From: Synergistales bacterium
Lineage (GTDB): Bacteria > Synergistota > Synergistia > Synergistales > Aminithiophilaceae
NCBI GenBank assembly: GCA_018433595.1
Contig: JAHDQY010000009.1
Coordinates: forward strand, 246,967-310,966
Direction: 5' to 3'
DNA length: 64,000 nucleotides
Position numbers and translations under genes: made by a program
The notes under the pieces: model-generated
What the model was told of the DNA's origin: nothing
The model's database searches: none
The model's input: only the letters and a program-made list of their open reading frames with translations
Shown: positions 23,988 to 32,471 of the stretch, in pieces
Layout of the letters: each line of letters begins with the position of its first letter
Numbering within the stretch: position 1 is the stretch's first letter

Positions 23988-24024
23988 GGAAAATAGAGAT
24001 CATCGATGGCAAGTGGTCTTCGCC

Positions 24025-24318
24025 CTAAAGTTCAGCTTTCACTTCGATTGGGTAAACATGGGCAAATTTGCGGGTGCCCTTGGTCTCGTAGCGGACGCAT
24101 CCGGGCTTAAGAGCAAAAAGGGTGAAATCTCTTCCCAAACCAACGTTCCGACCGGGATGGATTTGTGTTCCCCGCTGACGGACAAGAATACCTCCCGCCA
24201 AAATGTCCTGACCGTCATGTCTTTTAATTCCAAGACGTTTTGCCTTGCTGTCTCGGCCATTAGACGAACTTCCTTGTCCTTTTTTATGGGCAAAAACCTG
24301 CAAATTAAATCTTGTCAT
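24025..24318 (-). CDS. rpmA: Ribosomal protein bL27 with cleavable N-terminus
   Basis: Large-subunit protein reaching the peptidyl-transferase centre. The start [10 protein letters not shown] is followed by [14 protein letters not shown]. In Firmicutes an extension ending in this LQxFA pattern is removed by the cysteine protease Prp so that the mature protein starts near HKKG; the same seems true here because prp overlaps this gene by 14 bases. 97 residues before processing. Confidence 0.96.
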   Translation of the reverse strand: MTRFNLQVFAHKKGQGSSSNGRDSKAKRLGIKRHDGQDILAGGILVRQRGTQIHPGRNVGLGRDFTLFALKPGCVRYETKGTRKFAHVYPIEVKAEL

Positions 24319-24640
24319 GATTTTTTACCTCCGTAACATTCAAGTAAAGCGGATAATTCTCTTCCATTGCTATTAAACTTAGTTTTATCGTCCGAAAAAG
24401 CAGATCCGTTTTATCGTCCGGAGATGAAATTTCGATAGACATAAATCCTCGTTTCTCATCAACAACAACATTAAGAGAGGGATTTTTAAGGACATCTCTT
24501 AGGCCGATCTCAAGTGCTTGCATGAGCGACGAAACACCTGAACAGACGATATCTGTTCCTGAAGGGCCATAGCCGGAATGTCCTTCGGCGGAAAGATGGA
24601 CGATCGCATGTCCTCGCTTCCGCAGCCGGACCTTAATCAT
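24305..24640 (-). CDS. prp: Ribosomal-processing cysteine protease Prp
   Basis: YsxB/Prp family, 111 residues. The catalytic pair is seen as His in SAEGHSGY (about residue 21) and Cys in [12 protein letters not shown] (about residue 33). Prp removes the N-terminal extension of L27. It lies between rplU and rpmA as in Firmicutes, and its end overlaps rpmA, matching substrate with enzyme. Confidence 0.92.
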   Translation of the reverse strand: MIKVRLRKRGHAIVHLSAEGHSGYGPSGTDIVCSGVSSLMQALEIGLRDVLKNPSLNVVVDEKRGFMSIEISSPDDKTDLLFRTIKLSLIAMEENYPLYLNVTEVKNHDKI

Positions 24641-24649
24641 GACATGGGA

Positions 24650-24961
24650 TCAAAGGTCAATGGAGAGAATTTCCAGATCCGTGTAGCTCTGTCGATGACC
24701 TCTCAAGCGTCGCTGGTTGGTCTTGTTCTTGTATCGGAAGACATTGATTTTTTCCCCTCTGCCGTGGCCGAGAACCTTTGCCGATACCTTCGCTCCCTTC
24801 ACAGTAGGGGTGCCGATGAGAGGACCTTCTTCTTTGGTGACGAGAAAGACGGGGGCTAAATCGACAATTTCCCCCTCCTCTGCGCGAAGAAGTTCAACGC
24901 GGACCGTCTGTCCCGGTTTGACCCGATACTGCTTCCCACCTGTTTCTACAATAGCATACAT
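24650..24961 (-). CDS. rplU: Ribosomal protein bL21
   Basis: 23S rRNA-binding large-subunit protein, 103 residues, beginning MYAIVETGGKQYRVKPGQ, the family signature, and ending in the conserved basic region HRQSYTDLEI. ATG 24961 follows ggaaggagg, so the longer frame opening at 25030 is rejected. First gene of rplU-prp-rpmA. Confidence 0.96.
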   Translation of the reverse strand: MYAIVETGGKQYRVKPGQTVRVELLRAEEGEIVDLAPVFLVTKEEGPLIGTPTVKGAKVSAKVLGHGRGEKINVFRYKNKTNQRRLRGHRQSYTDLEILSIDL

Positions 24962-25039
24962 ACTGCTGCCTCCTTCCGCTGGGGACAGGTAGCTCTGAGC
25001 TTTATGACCTTCCTCATGCGTATGATCCATGACCCTTGA

Positions 25040-25068
25040 ATTCTAGTCATCGAAGTGCAAGTCGTCAA
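25040..25068 (-). promoter_or_regulatory. sigma-70 promoter for rplU-prp-rpmA
   Basis: On the minus strand: -35 TTGACG (25063-25068), 17-base spacer, -10 TAGAAT (25040-25045). Both hexamers match consensus at 5 of 6. It overlaps the last codons of recN and would give a leader of about 70 bases. Confidence 0.7.
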
Positions 25069-26737
25069 CCGCAATCGGAGCCGTGTTTGTCCCTGCAAGA
25101 AGCGCTTCCGCATGTTTCCTGGCTTCCTGTGATTGTGAATCGCCGGCCAGCATGCGGGCGATTTCTTCGATTCGTTCTTCGCCGTCGATTTCAAAGACAG
25201 CGCTTTCGTTCCCATCCCTCCGAACGACATAGTGCTGCCCGGCAAGAGCGGCGATTGCGGCTTCGTGAGTCACAAGCAGAACCTGGCACCGCTGCGAAAG
25301 ATCTCGCAACTTCAGCCCGGCCAGGAGAGCTGCTCGCCCGCCCAGCCCTGCTTCGACTTCATCGAAGACGAGGCTTTTCGGCATTTTATCGTCAGGCAGA
25401 CAGAGTTGGAGCGCCAACAGTATCCGGCTCAGCTCTCCTCCCGAGGCGATTCGGTTGACAGGTCCCCTGAAATTGTTCTTACCCAGGAGTTCGAAGGAGA
25501 TTTCGTCGGCACCGTTGGATCGAATGCGGTCAAGGGGAATCACGCGAGCACAGAAACGGAAGTTTTCCATGGCCAGATCTGCAAGGTAGGTGTTCATCCG
25601 ATCTGAGAGCTCTTCGGCTGTCTCCTGCCGCAGCGTTCTCAATTTCAGAGCGAGGCTGGATGCTTTCCGTCGCCATTCCTTGCTTTCACTTTGAAGGCGT
25701 TCGATTTCTTTCCCGCTTTCGACGACCCATTGCAGTTCTTTTTCCGCTCTCTCGCAATAATCGATAAGCTCTCCGCAAGATTCAACTTTAGCCATGCGTT
25801 GGAGCTGGCGCATCTTGCCGAGCCGCTGTTCAAGGCGTTCCCGGCGTTCTTCCAGTTCCGCGAGGGAAACTTGCTGAAGAGATTTTGTCAGAAGGCGTTC
25901 CAAACTCTGGAGCGATGCCAGTGCCCGTTCCGTTGAAGCAGTCCAGAGATTTCGATCTTCCCCGTGGAAACTTTCTTCGGTCCCCGGGAGGATTTCTTCA
26001 AGGATTTCGGTGACACCTGCCTGACTGCCTACACCGCACAGCTGATGAGCAATGTCTTGAAGGCGGCTGAACTCGACAATGCGGTTCTCCGTTTCGGCAA
26101 GTTCTCTTGACCACCGGTGATCTTCGCCTTCCTTCAATTTTAACGTTTTTGTCTTTTCCAGAATCTCCTGGGCTTGGTTCAGCTTCGTTTCCAGCTGCCT
26201 TTTTTTTTCGCGAAGGGCGGACGTTGCTCTTTCGCAATCCAACCCCCGGGCAACGGCAGCGCGCAGTTCGCTTCGGATCGCCGCGATGCGGATTTCTCCG
26301 AACCCATCGAGAAGATCAAGCTGTCCCTGAGGATCAAGCAGGCCGAGCTGGGCAAACTGGCTCTGAATTCTCAATTGGCCAGCCATGGCCAGCGAGAGTA
26401 TCGAAAGAGGGACAGGTTTGCCCTGCCAATAAGCCCGGCTTCGGCCGGAACGAGAAAGAACTCTTCTGACGATTGTCGTCCCCTCTTGCGGTTGAAATTC
26501 TTCCGCCATACCGGGCAACGGGTCTTCATCGGCTAAGACGGCAACGACCTCGGCTTCGCCGCTGTCTCCGTGTATCATCGTCGACTGCGACCTCGCCCCG
26601 CTGAGTATTTCCAGGGCACGAACGAGGCTGCTTTTGCCGGAGCCGCTTTCGCCGGTGATAACAACGAAGGAGCTGTTAATGGACAGAGCCGCCTGGGAAA
26701 TGCCGCCGATATCGGAGATGCGGATTTCCTCGATCAC
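25043..26737 (-). CDS. recN: DNA repair protein RecN
   Basis: SMC-like ATPase that holds broken DNA ends in recombinational repair. Walker A GESGSGKS at 29-36, a long coiled-coil middle (about 150-370), then the ABC signature SGGELSRILLALQL and Walker B LVFDEVEAGLGG with LLVTHE. 564 residues. The start is GTG 26737, 3 bases after nadK. The order tlyA-nadK-recN is a conserved Firmicutes-like arrangement. Confidence 0.95.
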   Translation of the reverse strand: MIEEIRISDIGGISQAALSINSSFVVITGESGSGKSSLVRALEILSGARSQSTMIHGDSGEAEVVAVLADEDPLPGMAEEFQPQEGTTIVRRVLSRSGRSRAYWQGKPVPLSILSLAMAGQLRIQSQFAQLGLLDPQGQLDLLDGFGEIRIAAIRSELRAAVARGLDCERATSALREKKRQLETKLNQAQEILEKTKTLKLKEGEDHRWSRELAETENRIVEFSRLQDIAHQLCGVGSQAGVTEILEEILPGTEESFHGEDRNLWTASTERALASLQSLERLLTKSLQQVSLAELEERRERLEQRLGKMRQLQRMAKVESCGELIDYCERAEKELQWVVESGKEIERLQSESKEWRRKASSLALKLRTLRQETAEELSDRMNTYLADLAMENFRFCARVIPLDRIRSNGADEISFELLGKNNFRGPVNRIASGGELSRILLALQLCLPDDKMPKSLVFDEVEAGLGGRAALLAGLKLRDLSQRCQVLLVTHEAAIAALAGQHYVVRRDGNESAVFEIDGEERIEEIARMLAGDSQSQEARKHAEALLAGTNTAPIAVDDLHFDD

Positions 26738-26740
26738 GGC

Positions 26741-27619
26741 CTATTCTCCTTCCAGTTCAGTCTGGGACTGTCCCCAACAGAGTTTTTGCTGGAGAAGGGC
26801 AAAATACTCTCTTTCAGAAAGGAGTATTGATTGGACGCGCTTCTCAGGGGAAAGGCGAATCTCAATGCGATCATCAGGCAGGAGTTCGTAACTCAGTTGG
26901 CCGTCCTGGGAAAAGACGAGGTCCCTGAAATTTCCTTCGGGGATTACGGTAACCACATCTTCTGCGCCGAGCACGATGGGCCTTGCTGAAAGAGTGTGCG
27001 CGCAAATAGGCGCGACGATGAGACAGGCTACATGTGGCGGAACGATGGGGCCTCCGGCTGAGAGCGCGTAGGCGGTTGAACCTGTCGGTGTCGCTACGAT
27101 CACGCCATCGGCAGGGAGCATGCTAAGAGTTTCATTGTTGACGAGAAGTCGAATAAAGATCACTCGTGCAAAGGAGCCCTTGCTGACAACGAGATCGTTG
27201 AGGGCAAAAACCTCATGCACTTTCCGGTTGCCGCGCAAGACCCGCCCTTCGAGAAGAGCCCGAGGCTGGATGCGGTATTTCCCCTCCAGAATGGAGCGGA
27301 TGTCTTCTTCAGCCATTTCCGGTGCCCCCACCGTAAGGAAACCCAGCTTGCCCACGTTGATTCCGTAAAGAGGAATCTGATGACTGAGGACGTAACGGCC
27401 GGCCCGGAGGAAGGTACCGTCACCTCCGATGACAACGGCAAAGGTGACGGTGTTTTTCCATTCCTGGTCAGGAAGGCCGGGCACTCCCAAGAGAGAAGCC
27501 TCATGGGGAGGCAGAAGAAAACGGACATTCTGTTCCTGGCCCCAAGCGAGAAGCCTTTTAGCCAAGGAGACAGCCTTTTCTTTCTGCGTATTCAGGAGCA
27601 GGCCGATAGTCTGTGTCAA
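26741..27619 (-). CDS. nadK: NAD kinase
   Basis: Phosphorylates NAD to NADP. Motifs GGDGTFLRAGR (from residue 65), the NDLVVSKG substrate motif and the glycine-rich ATPTGSTAYALSAGGPI. 292 residues. The start is TTG 27619, forming a TTGA overlap with the tlyA stop. Confidence 0.95.
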   Translation of the reverse strand: MTQTIGLLLNTQKEKAVSLAKRLLAWGQEQNVRFLLPPHEASLLGVPGLPDQEWKNTVTFAVVIGGDGTFLRAGRYVLSHQIPLYGINVGKLGFLTVGAPEMAEEDIRSILEGKYRIQPRALLEGRVLRGNRKVHEVFALNDLVVSKGSFARVIFIRLLVNNETLSMLPADGVIVATPTGSTAYALSAGGPIVPPHVACLIVAPICAHTLSARPIVLGAEDVVTVIPEGNFRDLVFSQDGQLSYELLPDDRIEIRLSPEKRVQSILLSEREYFALLQQKLCWGQSQTELEGE

Positions 27620-28446
27620 GGTAATTCCCCTTCCGATGAGTGATTGCCGGATTTAAAAAAGGCATGGGCCTCATCGACGACGGTTCCCAGCGTCTCTGTC
27701 GAGAGAGGCTGCCCCTCCCGCTTCAGGTGAAAGAGAAATTCGATGTTACCTTTGGGGCCCTGAACGGGGGAGTACGTTGCTCCGATAAGGACAAGCCTTG
27801 TCTCCCGGCTGACGAAACCGGCAAGTTCTTCCAGGAGAGCAAGATGGAGTGCCCTGTCGCGGATGATGCCTTTTCCGACGCGGCTCTTCCCTGCCTCGAA
27901 TTGGGGTTTGACGAGAAGGATCCAGTGACATTCATGGCTTCCGATCCGTTCCAGCGCCGGCAAAAGGAGACGGAGTGAGATAAAAGAGGCGTCAGAAACG
28001 ACGATTCCCATTTCTTCTTCGAGAGAGGCTGTCGTCAGGTAGCGGGCATTTGTCCTCTCCATGACGATGACGCGAGGGTCCTCCCGGAGTTTCCACGCCA
28101 GTTGCCCATAACCTACATCGACGGCATAAACACGGCGCGCGCCTCGGTCAAGCAGAACTTCCGTGAAACCTCCCGTTGATGCGCCGACATCAAGACATAC
28201 ACGATCCTGAACATCAACGGAAAAGATGTCCAATCCTTTCAGCAGCTTGTAGGCCCCTCTGCTGACCCACTGCCGCTCGACCGCTTGAAGTGCCAAGGGA
28301 GCATCCTCATCGATCTGCGTTGAGGCTTTTTTTGGGGGAAAGCCACGGACATAGACAGCCCCAGAGACGATCAATTCCTGAGCCTGCGCTCTTGAGGAAA
28401 CAAGCCCCCGCTTCACGAGCAACTGGTCAAGACGTCGCCGGGCCAT
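27616..28446 (-). CDS. tlyA: TlyA-family rRNA 2'-O-methyltransferase
   Basis: N-terminal S4 RNA-binding domain (about 1-62, RRRLDQLLVKRGLVSSRAQA) followed by an FtsJ-like methyltransferase fold with the SAM motif DVGASTGGFTEVLLDRGA. In Mycobacterium TlyA methylates 16S and 23S rRNA and affects capreomycin sensitivity; older annotations call it hemolysin. 276 residues. It overlaps dxs by 20 bases. Confidence 0.92.
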   Translation of the reverse strand: MARRRLDQLLVKRGLVSSRAQAQELIVSGAVYVRGFPPKKASTQIDEDAPLALQAVERQWVSRGAYKLLKGLDIFSVDVQDRVCLDVGASTGGFTEVLLDRGARRVYAVDVGYGQLAWKLREDPRVIVMERTNARYLTTASLEEEMGIVVSDASFISLRLLLPALERIGSHECHWILLVKPQFEAGKSRVGKGIIRDRALHLALLEELAGFVSRETRLVLIGATYSPVQGPKGNIEFLFHLKREGQPLSTETLGTVVDEAHAFFKSGNHSSEGELP

Positions 28447-30298
28447 GACAGTTCACGATGTGATTGACAACGCTTTCGATGGAGAGGCCGCAATGTTCCC
28501 ACTGCTCTTTCCTTGTCCCTTGCGGGATGTAGGCATCGGGTACGGCAATTGTTGACAGCGTCAAGGTCCAGTCCTCGGAGGCGATTCTTGCGCTTAAGAC
28601 TTCGCCGATACTTCCTGACGCATAACACTCTTCAACGGTCAGGACATGGTCATATTGAGGCAGCCAGAGCACCAGGCTTTCCCAGTCAAGAGGTTTGAGA
28701 AAACGAAGGTCGACAACCGCCGGTCCCGGGAGCCCCAAATCGATGCAATGTTTTCTCGCTTCGAGAAGCAGGGGAATCGTGCTGCCATAGCCGATCAGCA
28801 GTACCCCTGTCCCCTCCACAAGACACTGGGCCTTCCCTGAAGCGATGGAGGGGCGTTCTTCGTTGCCGATAAGGAAGGGGGCATTGCCCCGGGAGTAACG
28901 GATCATGGAAGGTCTTTCAAGGGAAAAGGCATAATCAAACATGGCCCTGAGGTCAATGATGTCGCGAGGCGCCATCATGCAGAGGCCAGGGACAGATCGT
29001 CCCCAGGAGACGTCCAAAAGTCCATGGTGTGTCTCCCCATCCTCTCCTACCAGACCGGCCCGGTCGACAGCGACGATGACGGGGTGCCCTTGCATGGCAA
29101 TGTCTTCAACAAGCTGATCCATGGCCCTTTGGAGAAATGTCGCGTAAATGGTGGCTACCGGCCTCAGCCCGCCTGCTGCAAGTCCTGCCGCAAAGGTCAA
29201 GAGATGCCCTTCCGCAATTCCGACGTCAAAAAAACGGGCAGGGAAATCATGCTGAAACGCGTTGAGTTTGCTCCCCTCCATCATTGCGGCTGTTAGAGCG
29301 ACGACCCTTGAATCCTTTGCGGCCCGTTCGCAAAGGATGTCGCAGACAGCGGCGCTCCAGCTTGGCTTCGGCTCCTGCTTCAGGGCGCAAGGGTCGGGCT
29401 TGCAGGAGACGCCGTGAAATTTGGTCGGGTCCTCCTCCGCTGGCTTGTAGCCCCGTCCTTTTTCCGTCAGGAAGTGGACTACGACGGATTTATCGTAGCG
29501 CCTGGCCAGGGTGAGGACGGTTTCAATGTCTTCAAGGTCGTGCCCATCGAAGGGGCCCCAGTAACTGATGTCGAGTTCTTCAAAAAAGTTAGCCGGCTGC
29601 AGGACCGATTTGATCAGGTCTTTCCCTCGGGCCAGGAAGCTTTCAATTTCTTCGCCTGCGGGCAGATTGCGACAATGTTCCTTGATGAAAGCCTTGAGTT
29701 TTCGGTAGCTGCTGTGGGAGCGCATCCTTGCAAGAGATTCGGCCATTCCGCCGACTTTGCGGTTGATGGACCATTCGTTGTCGTTGAGGACGATGATCAG
29801 TTTCGTGTCAGCAGCCTTGACGTTGTTAAGAGCCTCCAAAGCCAGGCCGTTCAGAAGAGCACCATCTCCAATGAAAGCGACGACTTCGTGATTCTGTGCC
29901 TTCAGATCGCGGGCTTTGGCGTAACCGAGACCTGCTGAAATGGAGGTGCTGCTGTGGCCGACATCAAAATGGTCATATCGGCTTTCCCGATGTTTTGGGA
30001 AACCCGATATGCCGCCCCAGGTACGGAGGGTGTTGAAAACATCATCCCGTCCGGTGAGGATTTTGTAAGCGTAGGTTTGGTGTCCCACATCAAAGATAAT
30101 CCGGTCCTCTCCCGGGTCAAAGACGCGAAGGAGGCCGACGATCAATTCAACGGCACCCAATGAGGAAGCGAGGTGCCCGCCTCGGTCGAGAACCACATTG
30201 ATGATTCTCTCTCGAAGTTCATCACAGAGTTTCTTCAGCTGCTCCGGAGAAAGGGCTGAAAGATCTCTGTAGCTATCGATGGTTTCGATGATGGACAT
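28427..30298 (-). CDS. dxs: 1-deoxy-D-xylulose-5-phosphate synthase
   Basis: Thiamine-diphosphate enzyme that begins the MEP isoprenoid pathway from pyruvate and glyceraldehyde 3-phosphate. FDVGHQTYAYKILTGR, the TPP motif GDGALLNGLALEALNN, and the transketolase pyrimidine region DRAGLVGEDGETHHG are present. The third in-frame ATG (30298) is taken as start, with gggagg just upstream and the usual N-terminus MSIIETIDS; the first ATG (30316) makes ATGA with ispA. 623 residues. Confidence 0.95.
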   Translation of the reverse strand: MSIIETIDSYRDLSALSPEQLKKLCDELRERIINVVLDRGGHLASSLGAVELIVGLLRVFDPGEDRIIFDVGHQTYAYKILTGRDDVFNTLRTWGGISGFPKHRESRYDHFDVGHSSTSISAGLGYAKARDLKAQNHEVVAFIGDGALLNGLALEALNNVKAADTKLIIVLNDNEWSINRKVGGMAESLARMRSHSSYRKLKAFIKEHCRNLPAGEEIESFLARGKDLIKSVLQPANFFEELDISYWGPFDGHDLEDIETVLTLARRYDKSVVVHFLTEKGRGYKPAEEDPTKFHGVSCKPDPCALKQEPKPSWSAAVCDILCERAAKDSRVVALTAAMMEGSKLNAFQHDFPARFFDVGIAEGHLLTFAAGLAAGGLRPVATIYATFLQRAMDQLVEDIAMQGHPVIVAVDRAGLVGEDGETHHGLLDVSWGRSVPGLCMMAPRDIIDLRAMFDYAFSLERPSMIRYSRGNAPFLIGNEERPSIASGKAQCLVEGTGVLLIGYGSTIPLLLEARKHCIDLGLPGPAVVDLRFLKPLDWESLVLWLPQYDHVLTVEECYASGSIGEVLSARIASEDWTLTLSTIAVPDAYIPQGTRKEQWEHCGLSIESVVNHIVNCHGPATS

Positions 30299-30312
30299 GA
30301 TGTCCCTCCCCA

Positions 30313-31224
30313 TCATCGGCTGCGGTCTTGCAGCCAGAAGGCCAGCTCCCGAAAGAGGTCGGCCTTGTCATCGAAATCCCGGAGGGCTTCGACGGCTTTT
30401 TCTGTCTCATCCCGTGCCGCAGCTCGGGCTCCATCGATCCCGAGGAGGTTCACAAAGGTTTTTTTGCCTTGCGTTGCGTCTTTCCCGGTGGATTTCCCAA
30501 GTTCTTCTGTCGCTCCTGTAACATCGAGAATGTCATCGACGATCTGAAAGGCCAGCCCGAGATGAAGCCCGTAAGATTCCAGGGCGGCAAGAGGCAGGCC
30601 TTCCGCCCCGGCAAGAAGGGCCCCGCAGACAAGAGAGGCCTGAATCAACTTGGCCGTTTTATCTGTCGCGATCCGTTGCACGAAAGCCGCTCCATCTTTC
30701 TGTGATTCGGGGTCGCTGTCATAGACCTGTCCTCCGCAGACTCCGGAAGGACCGACGGCCGTTGCAAAATAAGCGAGGGCCCTAAGAATTCGGGCAGGAG
30801 GCAACTTTTTTCGGGAGAGCCCGTCGGCGATCTGTTCGAAAGACCACACCAAAAGAGCATCCCCAGCCAGAAGAGCCATTCCCTCACCATAGACGACGTG
30901 GTTTGTTGGCTTTCCCCGCCTCAGGTTATCATTGTCCATGCAGGGAAGATCATCATGAATCAGGGAAGCCGTGTGAAGCATCTCCAAAGCGACGGCCATC
31001 GGCTGGATGTCAGCAGCGGAACCGTTAAAAAGTTGAGCTCCCAAAAGGCAAAGGATAGGCCGCAACCGCTTGCCGCCTGCCAGCAGGGAGTAGCGCATTG
31101 AAGCCAAGAGGCGTGGAGGACAGAGATCCTGGGCTTCTCGGCAGCTTTCCTCCAGCCAGCGATTGACCCGCTCTCCCTCGAGCCTCAGCACGGCCTGGAT
31201 GTGGTTGTCACGTTCGTGATTCAA
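30313..31224 (-). CDS. ispA: Polyprenyl (farnesyl/geranylgeranyl) diphosphate synthase
   Basis: Short-chain trans-prenyltransferase joining IPP units to allylic diphosphates. The first aspartate-rich motif is DDLPCMD (91-97) and the second lies in FQIVDDILDVTG. 303 residues. The start is TTG 31224, in a TTGA overlap with xseB. The operon order xseB-ispA-dxs-tlyA is conserved in many bacteria. Product chain length cannot be set from sequence by eye. Confidence 0.92.
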   Translation of the reverse strand: MNHERDNHIQAVLRLEGERVNRWLEESCREAQDLCPPRLLASMRYSLLAGGKRLRPILCLLGAQLFNGSAADIQPMAVALEMLHTASLIHDDLPCMDNDNLRRGKPTNHVVYGEGMALLAGDALLVWSFEQIADGLSRKKLPPARILRALAYFATAVGPSGVCGGQVYDSDPESQKDGAAFVQRIATDKTAKLIQASLVCGALLAGAEGLPLAALESYGLHLGLAFQIVDDILDVTGATEELGKSTGKDATQGKKTFVNLLGIDGARAAARDETEKAVEALRDFDDKADLFRELAFWLQDRSR

Positions 31225-31454
31225 TGAAGCGACTCTCCTTCCTCATCCTCCCAGGGGGCCTCCTTGAGAGCACCCTCTTGCGAGGTCGTCAAAATCGTGA
31301 TTTTTTGTTCGGCTTCGAGGAGAAAACGTTGGCAGCGCCGTACCAAGGAAATGCCCTTCTCAAAATCGGCTAAGGCTTCCTCAAGAGAGAGAGAGGACTC
31401 CTCAAGGCGCTTGACGATGCTTTGAAGTTCTTCAAGATCGTCGCTGAAACTCAT
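31221..31454 (-). CDS. xseB: Exodeoxyribonuclease VII small subunit
   Basis: 77-residue helical protein with the family pattern ELQSIVKRLEESSLSLEEALADFEKGI. It binds several copies to XseA to form the single-strand nuclease. xseA is usually directly upstream; here the upstream neighbour is rpmB in the opposite direction, so the large subunit must be encoded elsewhere. Shine-Dalgarno gaggag before ATG 31454. Confidence 0.93.
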   Translation of the reverse strand: MSFSDDLEELQSIVKRLEESSLSLEEALADFEKGISLVRRCQRFLLEAEQKITILTTSQEGALKEAPWEDEEGESLH

Positions 31455-31485
31455 ATGAAAGCCTCCTCATTCCTTATCAGGCCCG

Positions 31486-31514
31486 TTGTCAGGGCCTCTC
31501 GACTATGTTACAAT
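31486..31514 (+). promoter_or_regulatory. sigma-70 promoter for rpmB
   Basis: -35 TTGTCA (31486-31491), exactly 17 bases, then -10 TACAAT (31509-31514), in the divergent gap between xseB and rpmB. It gives a leader of about 30 bases before ATG 31552. Confidence 0.7.
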
Positions 31515-31551
31515 TCTCCCGCTTGTTGGGCTAGTTCAAGGAGGGATCTCC

Positions 31552-31743
31552 ATGGCAAGAGTTTGTGATTGCTGCGGTCGGGGGCCTGCAACGGGCAATG
31601 CCGTCAGCCACTCCAACCGGCACACGCGCCGTCGTTGGCTTATCAATCTCAAGTCCGTCCGCGTTGACCTCGGAGGCGAGACAAGGAAGCTTTCCGTCTG
31701 TACCCGTTGTCTGCGTTCCGGCAAGGTGAAGAGGGCTGTGTAA
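31552..31743 (+). CDS. rpmB: Ribosomal protein bL28
   Basis: 63-residue large-subunit protein starting MARVCDCCGRGP, with a second Cys pair in CTRCLRSGKV, so this is the zinc-binding (C+) form. ATG 31552 follows aaggaggg. It is the only plus-strand gene between 20 kb and the window end, with its own promoter and terminator. Confidence 0.95.
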   Translation: MARVCDCCGRGPATGNAVSHSNRHTRRRWLINLKSVRVDLGGETRKLSVCTRCLRSGKVKRAV

Positions 31744-31758
31744 GCAGCCTTCTTTTTT
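31728..31758 (+). terminator. intrinsic terminator overlapping the rpmB stop codon
   Basis: An 11-base stem (31728-31738 with 31745-31755, two G-T wobbles) has its 6-base loop on the rpmB stop codon and is followed by more T, forming the run ttcttttttc. It separates rpmB from the convergent thiN-like gene ending at 31758. Confidence 0.7.
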
Positions 31759-32468
31759 CATGTCTCTTCGCTCCAGCCGAGATAAATAGCCAGCTCTCCT
31801 GCTTCCAGGGAGAGCTGGACTCTTTCTCCGCAGGGTTCGTTGCTGATGGCATAGGGCAGGTCCCGTGTCAGCGTGGCCCTCTCCAGTGGCCAGCGGACTC
31901 CTGTGATGGAGACGCCTCGACACCGCTCGCCCAGCGCCAGCAAAGAGATGGCGATGGGCGGCCTGACCCAGGCGACCTCAAGCGACTCCCCTCCCCTGAC
32001 AAGAAGGAGAAGTTCCTTTTCGTCTCCCACACAGCGGACGTCTGCCCCCCAGGCGCGAGCTCCGAGAAGAGAGAAGACGTTACTGAAGAGATGATCGAAG
32101 CGCCCTCCCCAGCACCCCGTTACCAGGGCACCTCGTGTCCCTTCCATTCCCAGGCTTTTCAAGGCGATCTGCAGGTCCGTCAAGTCTTTTTCACGGGGGT
32201 AGAGATCGACGGGAATTCCTCTTGCCTCGACAGCCTTCCAAGAATCCGGGCGGGCGCTGTCGCAGTCGCCGATCAAGCGTCCCGGTTCGATCATCGCATC
32301 AAGGCAAGTATCGACGCCGCTGTCGACAGCCCACACGACACGGCCGGCTGCGATTTTTTTCAGCCACGCGGCCTCAGGGGGGCGTCCGCCGGCAACGATA
32401 ACTACAGACAGAGGCGGCAACGCAACGGAAAAGGAAATTTCCAGCCCAGGGAAGGAGTAGATCGACAT
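31758..32468 (-). CDS. thiN: Thiamine pyrophosphokinase
   Basis: Transfers pyrophosphate from ATP to thiamine. GDCDSARPD, the catalytic KDLTDLQIAL stretch and GGRFDHLFSN are the family motifs; the C-terminal beta domain shows YAISNEP. 236 residues. It starts 3 bases after ftsK. The cofactor serves enzymes such as Dxs, encoded nearby, but no regulatory link is visible. Confidence 0.9.
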   Translation of the reverse strand: MSIYSFPGLEISFSVALPPLSVVIVAGGRPPEAAWLKKIAAGRVVWAVDSGVDTCLDAMIEPGRLIGDCDSARPDSWKAVEARGIPVDLYPREKDLTDLQIALKSLGMEGTRGALVTGCWGGRFDHLFSNVFSLLGARAWGADVRCVGDEKELLLLVRGGESLEVAWVRPPIAISLLALGERCRGVSITGVRWPLERATLTRDLPYAISNEPCGERVQLSLEAGELAIYLGWSEET

Positions 32469-32471
32469 CGG

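Noticed and set aside
24962..25042. Leader of rplU considered as an L21-type autoregulatory leader
   Set aside because: I could not identify a stable conserved structure in the 80 bases by eye; no support.
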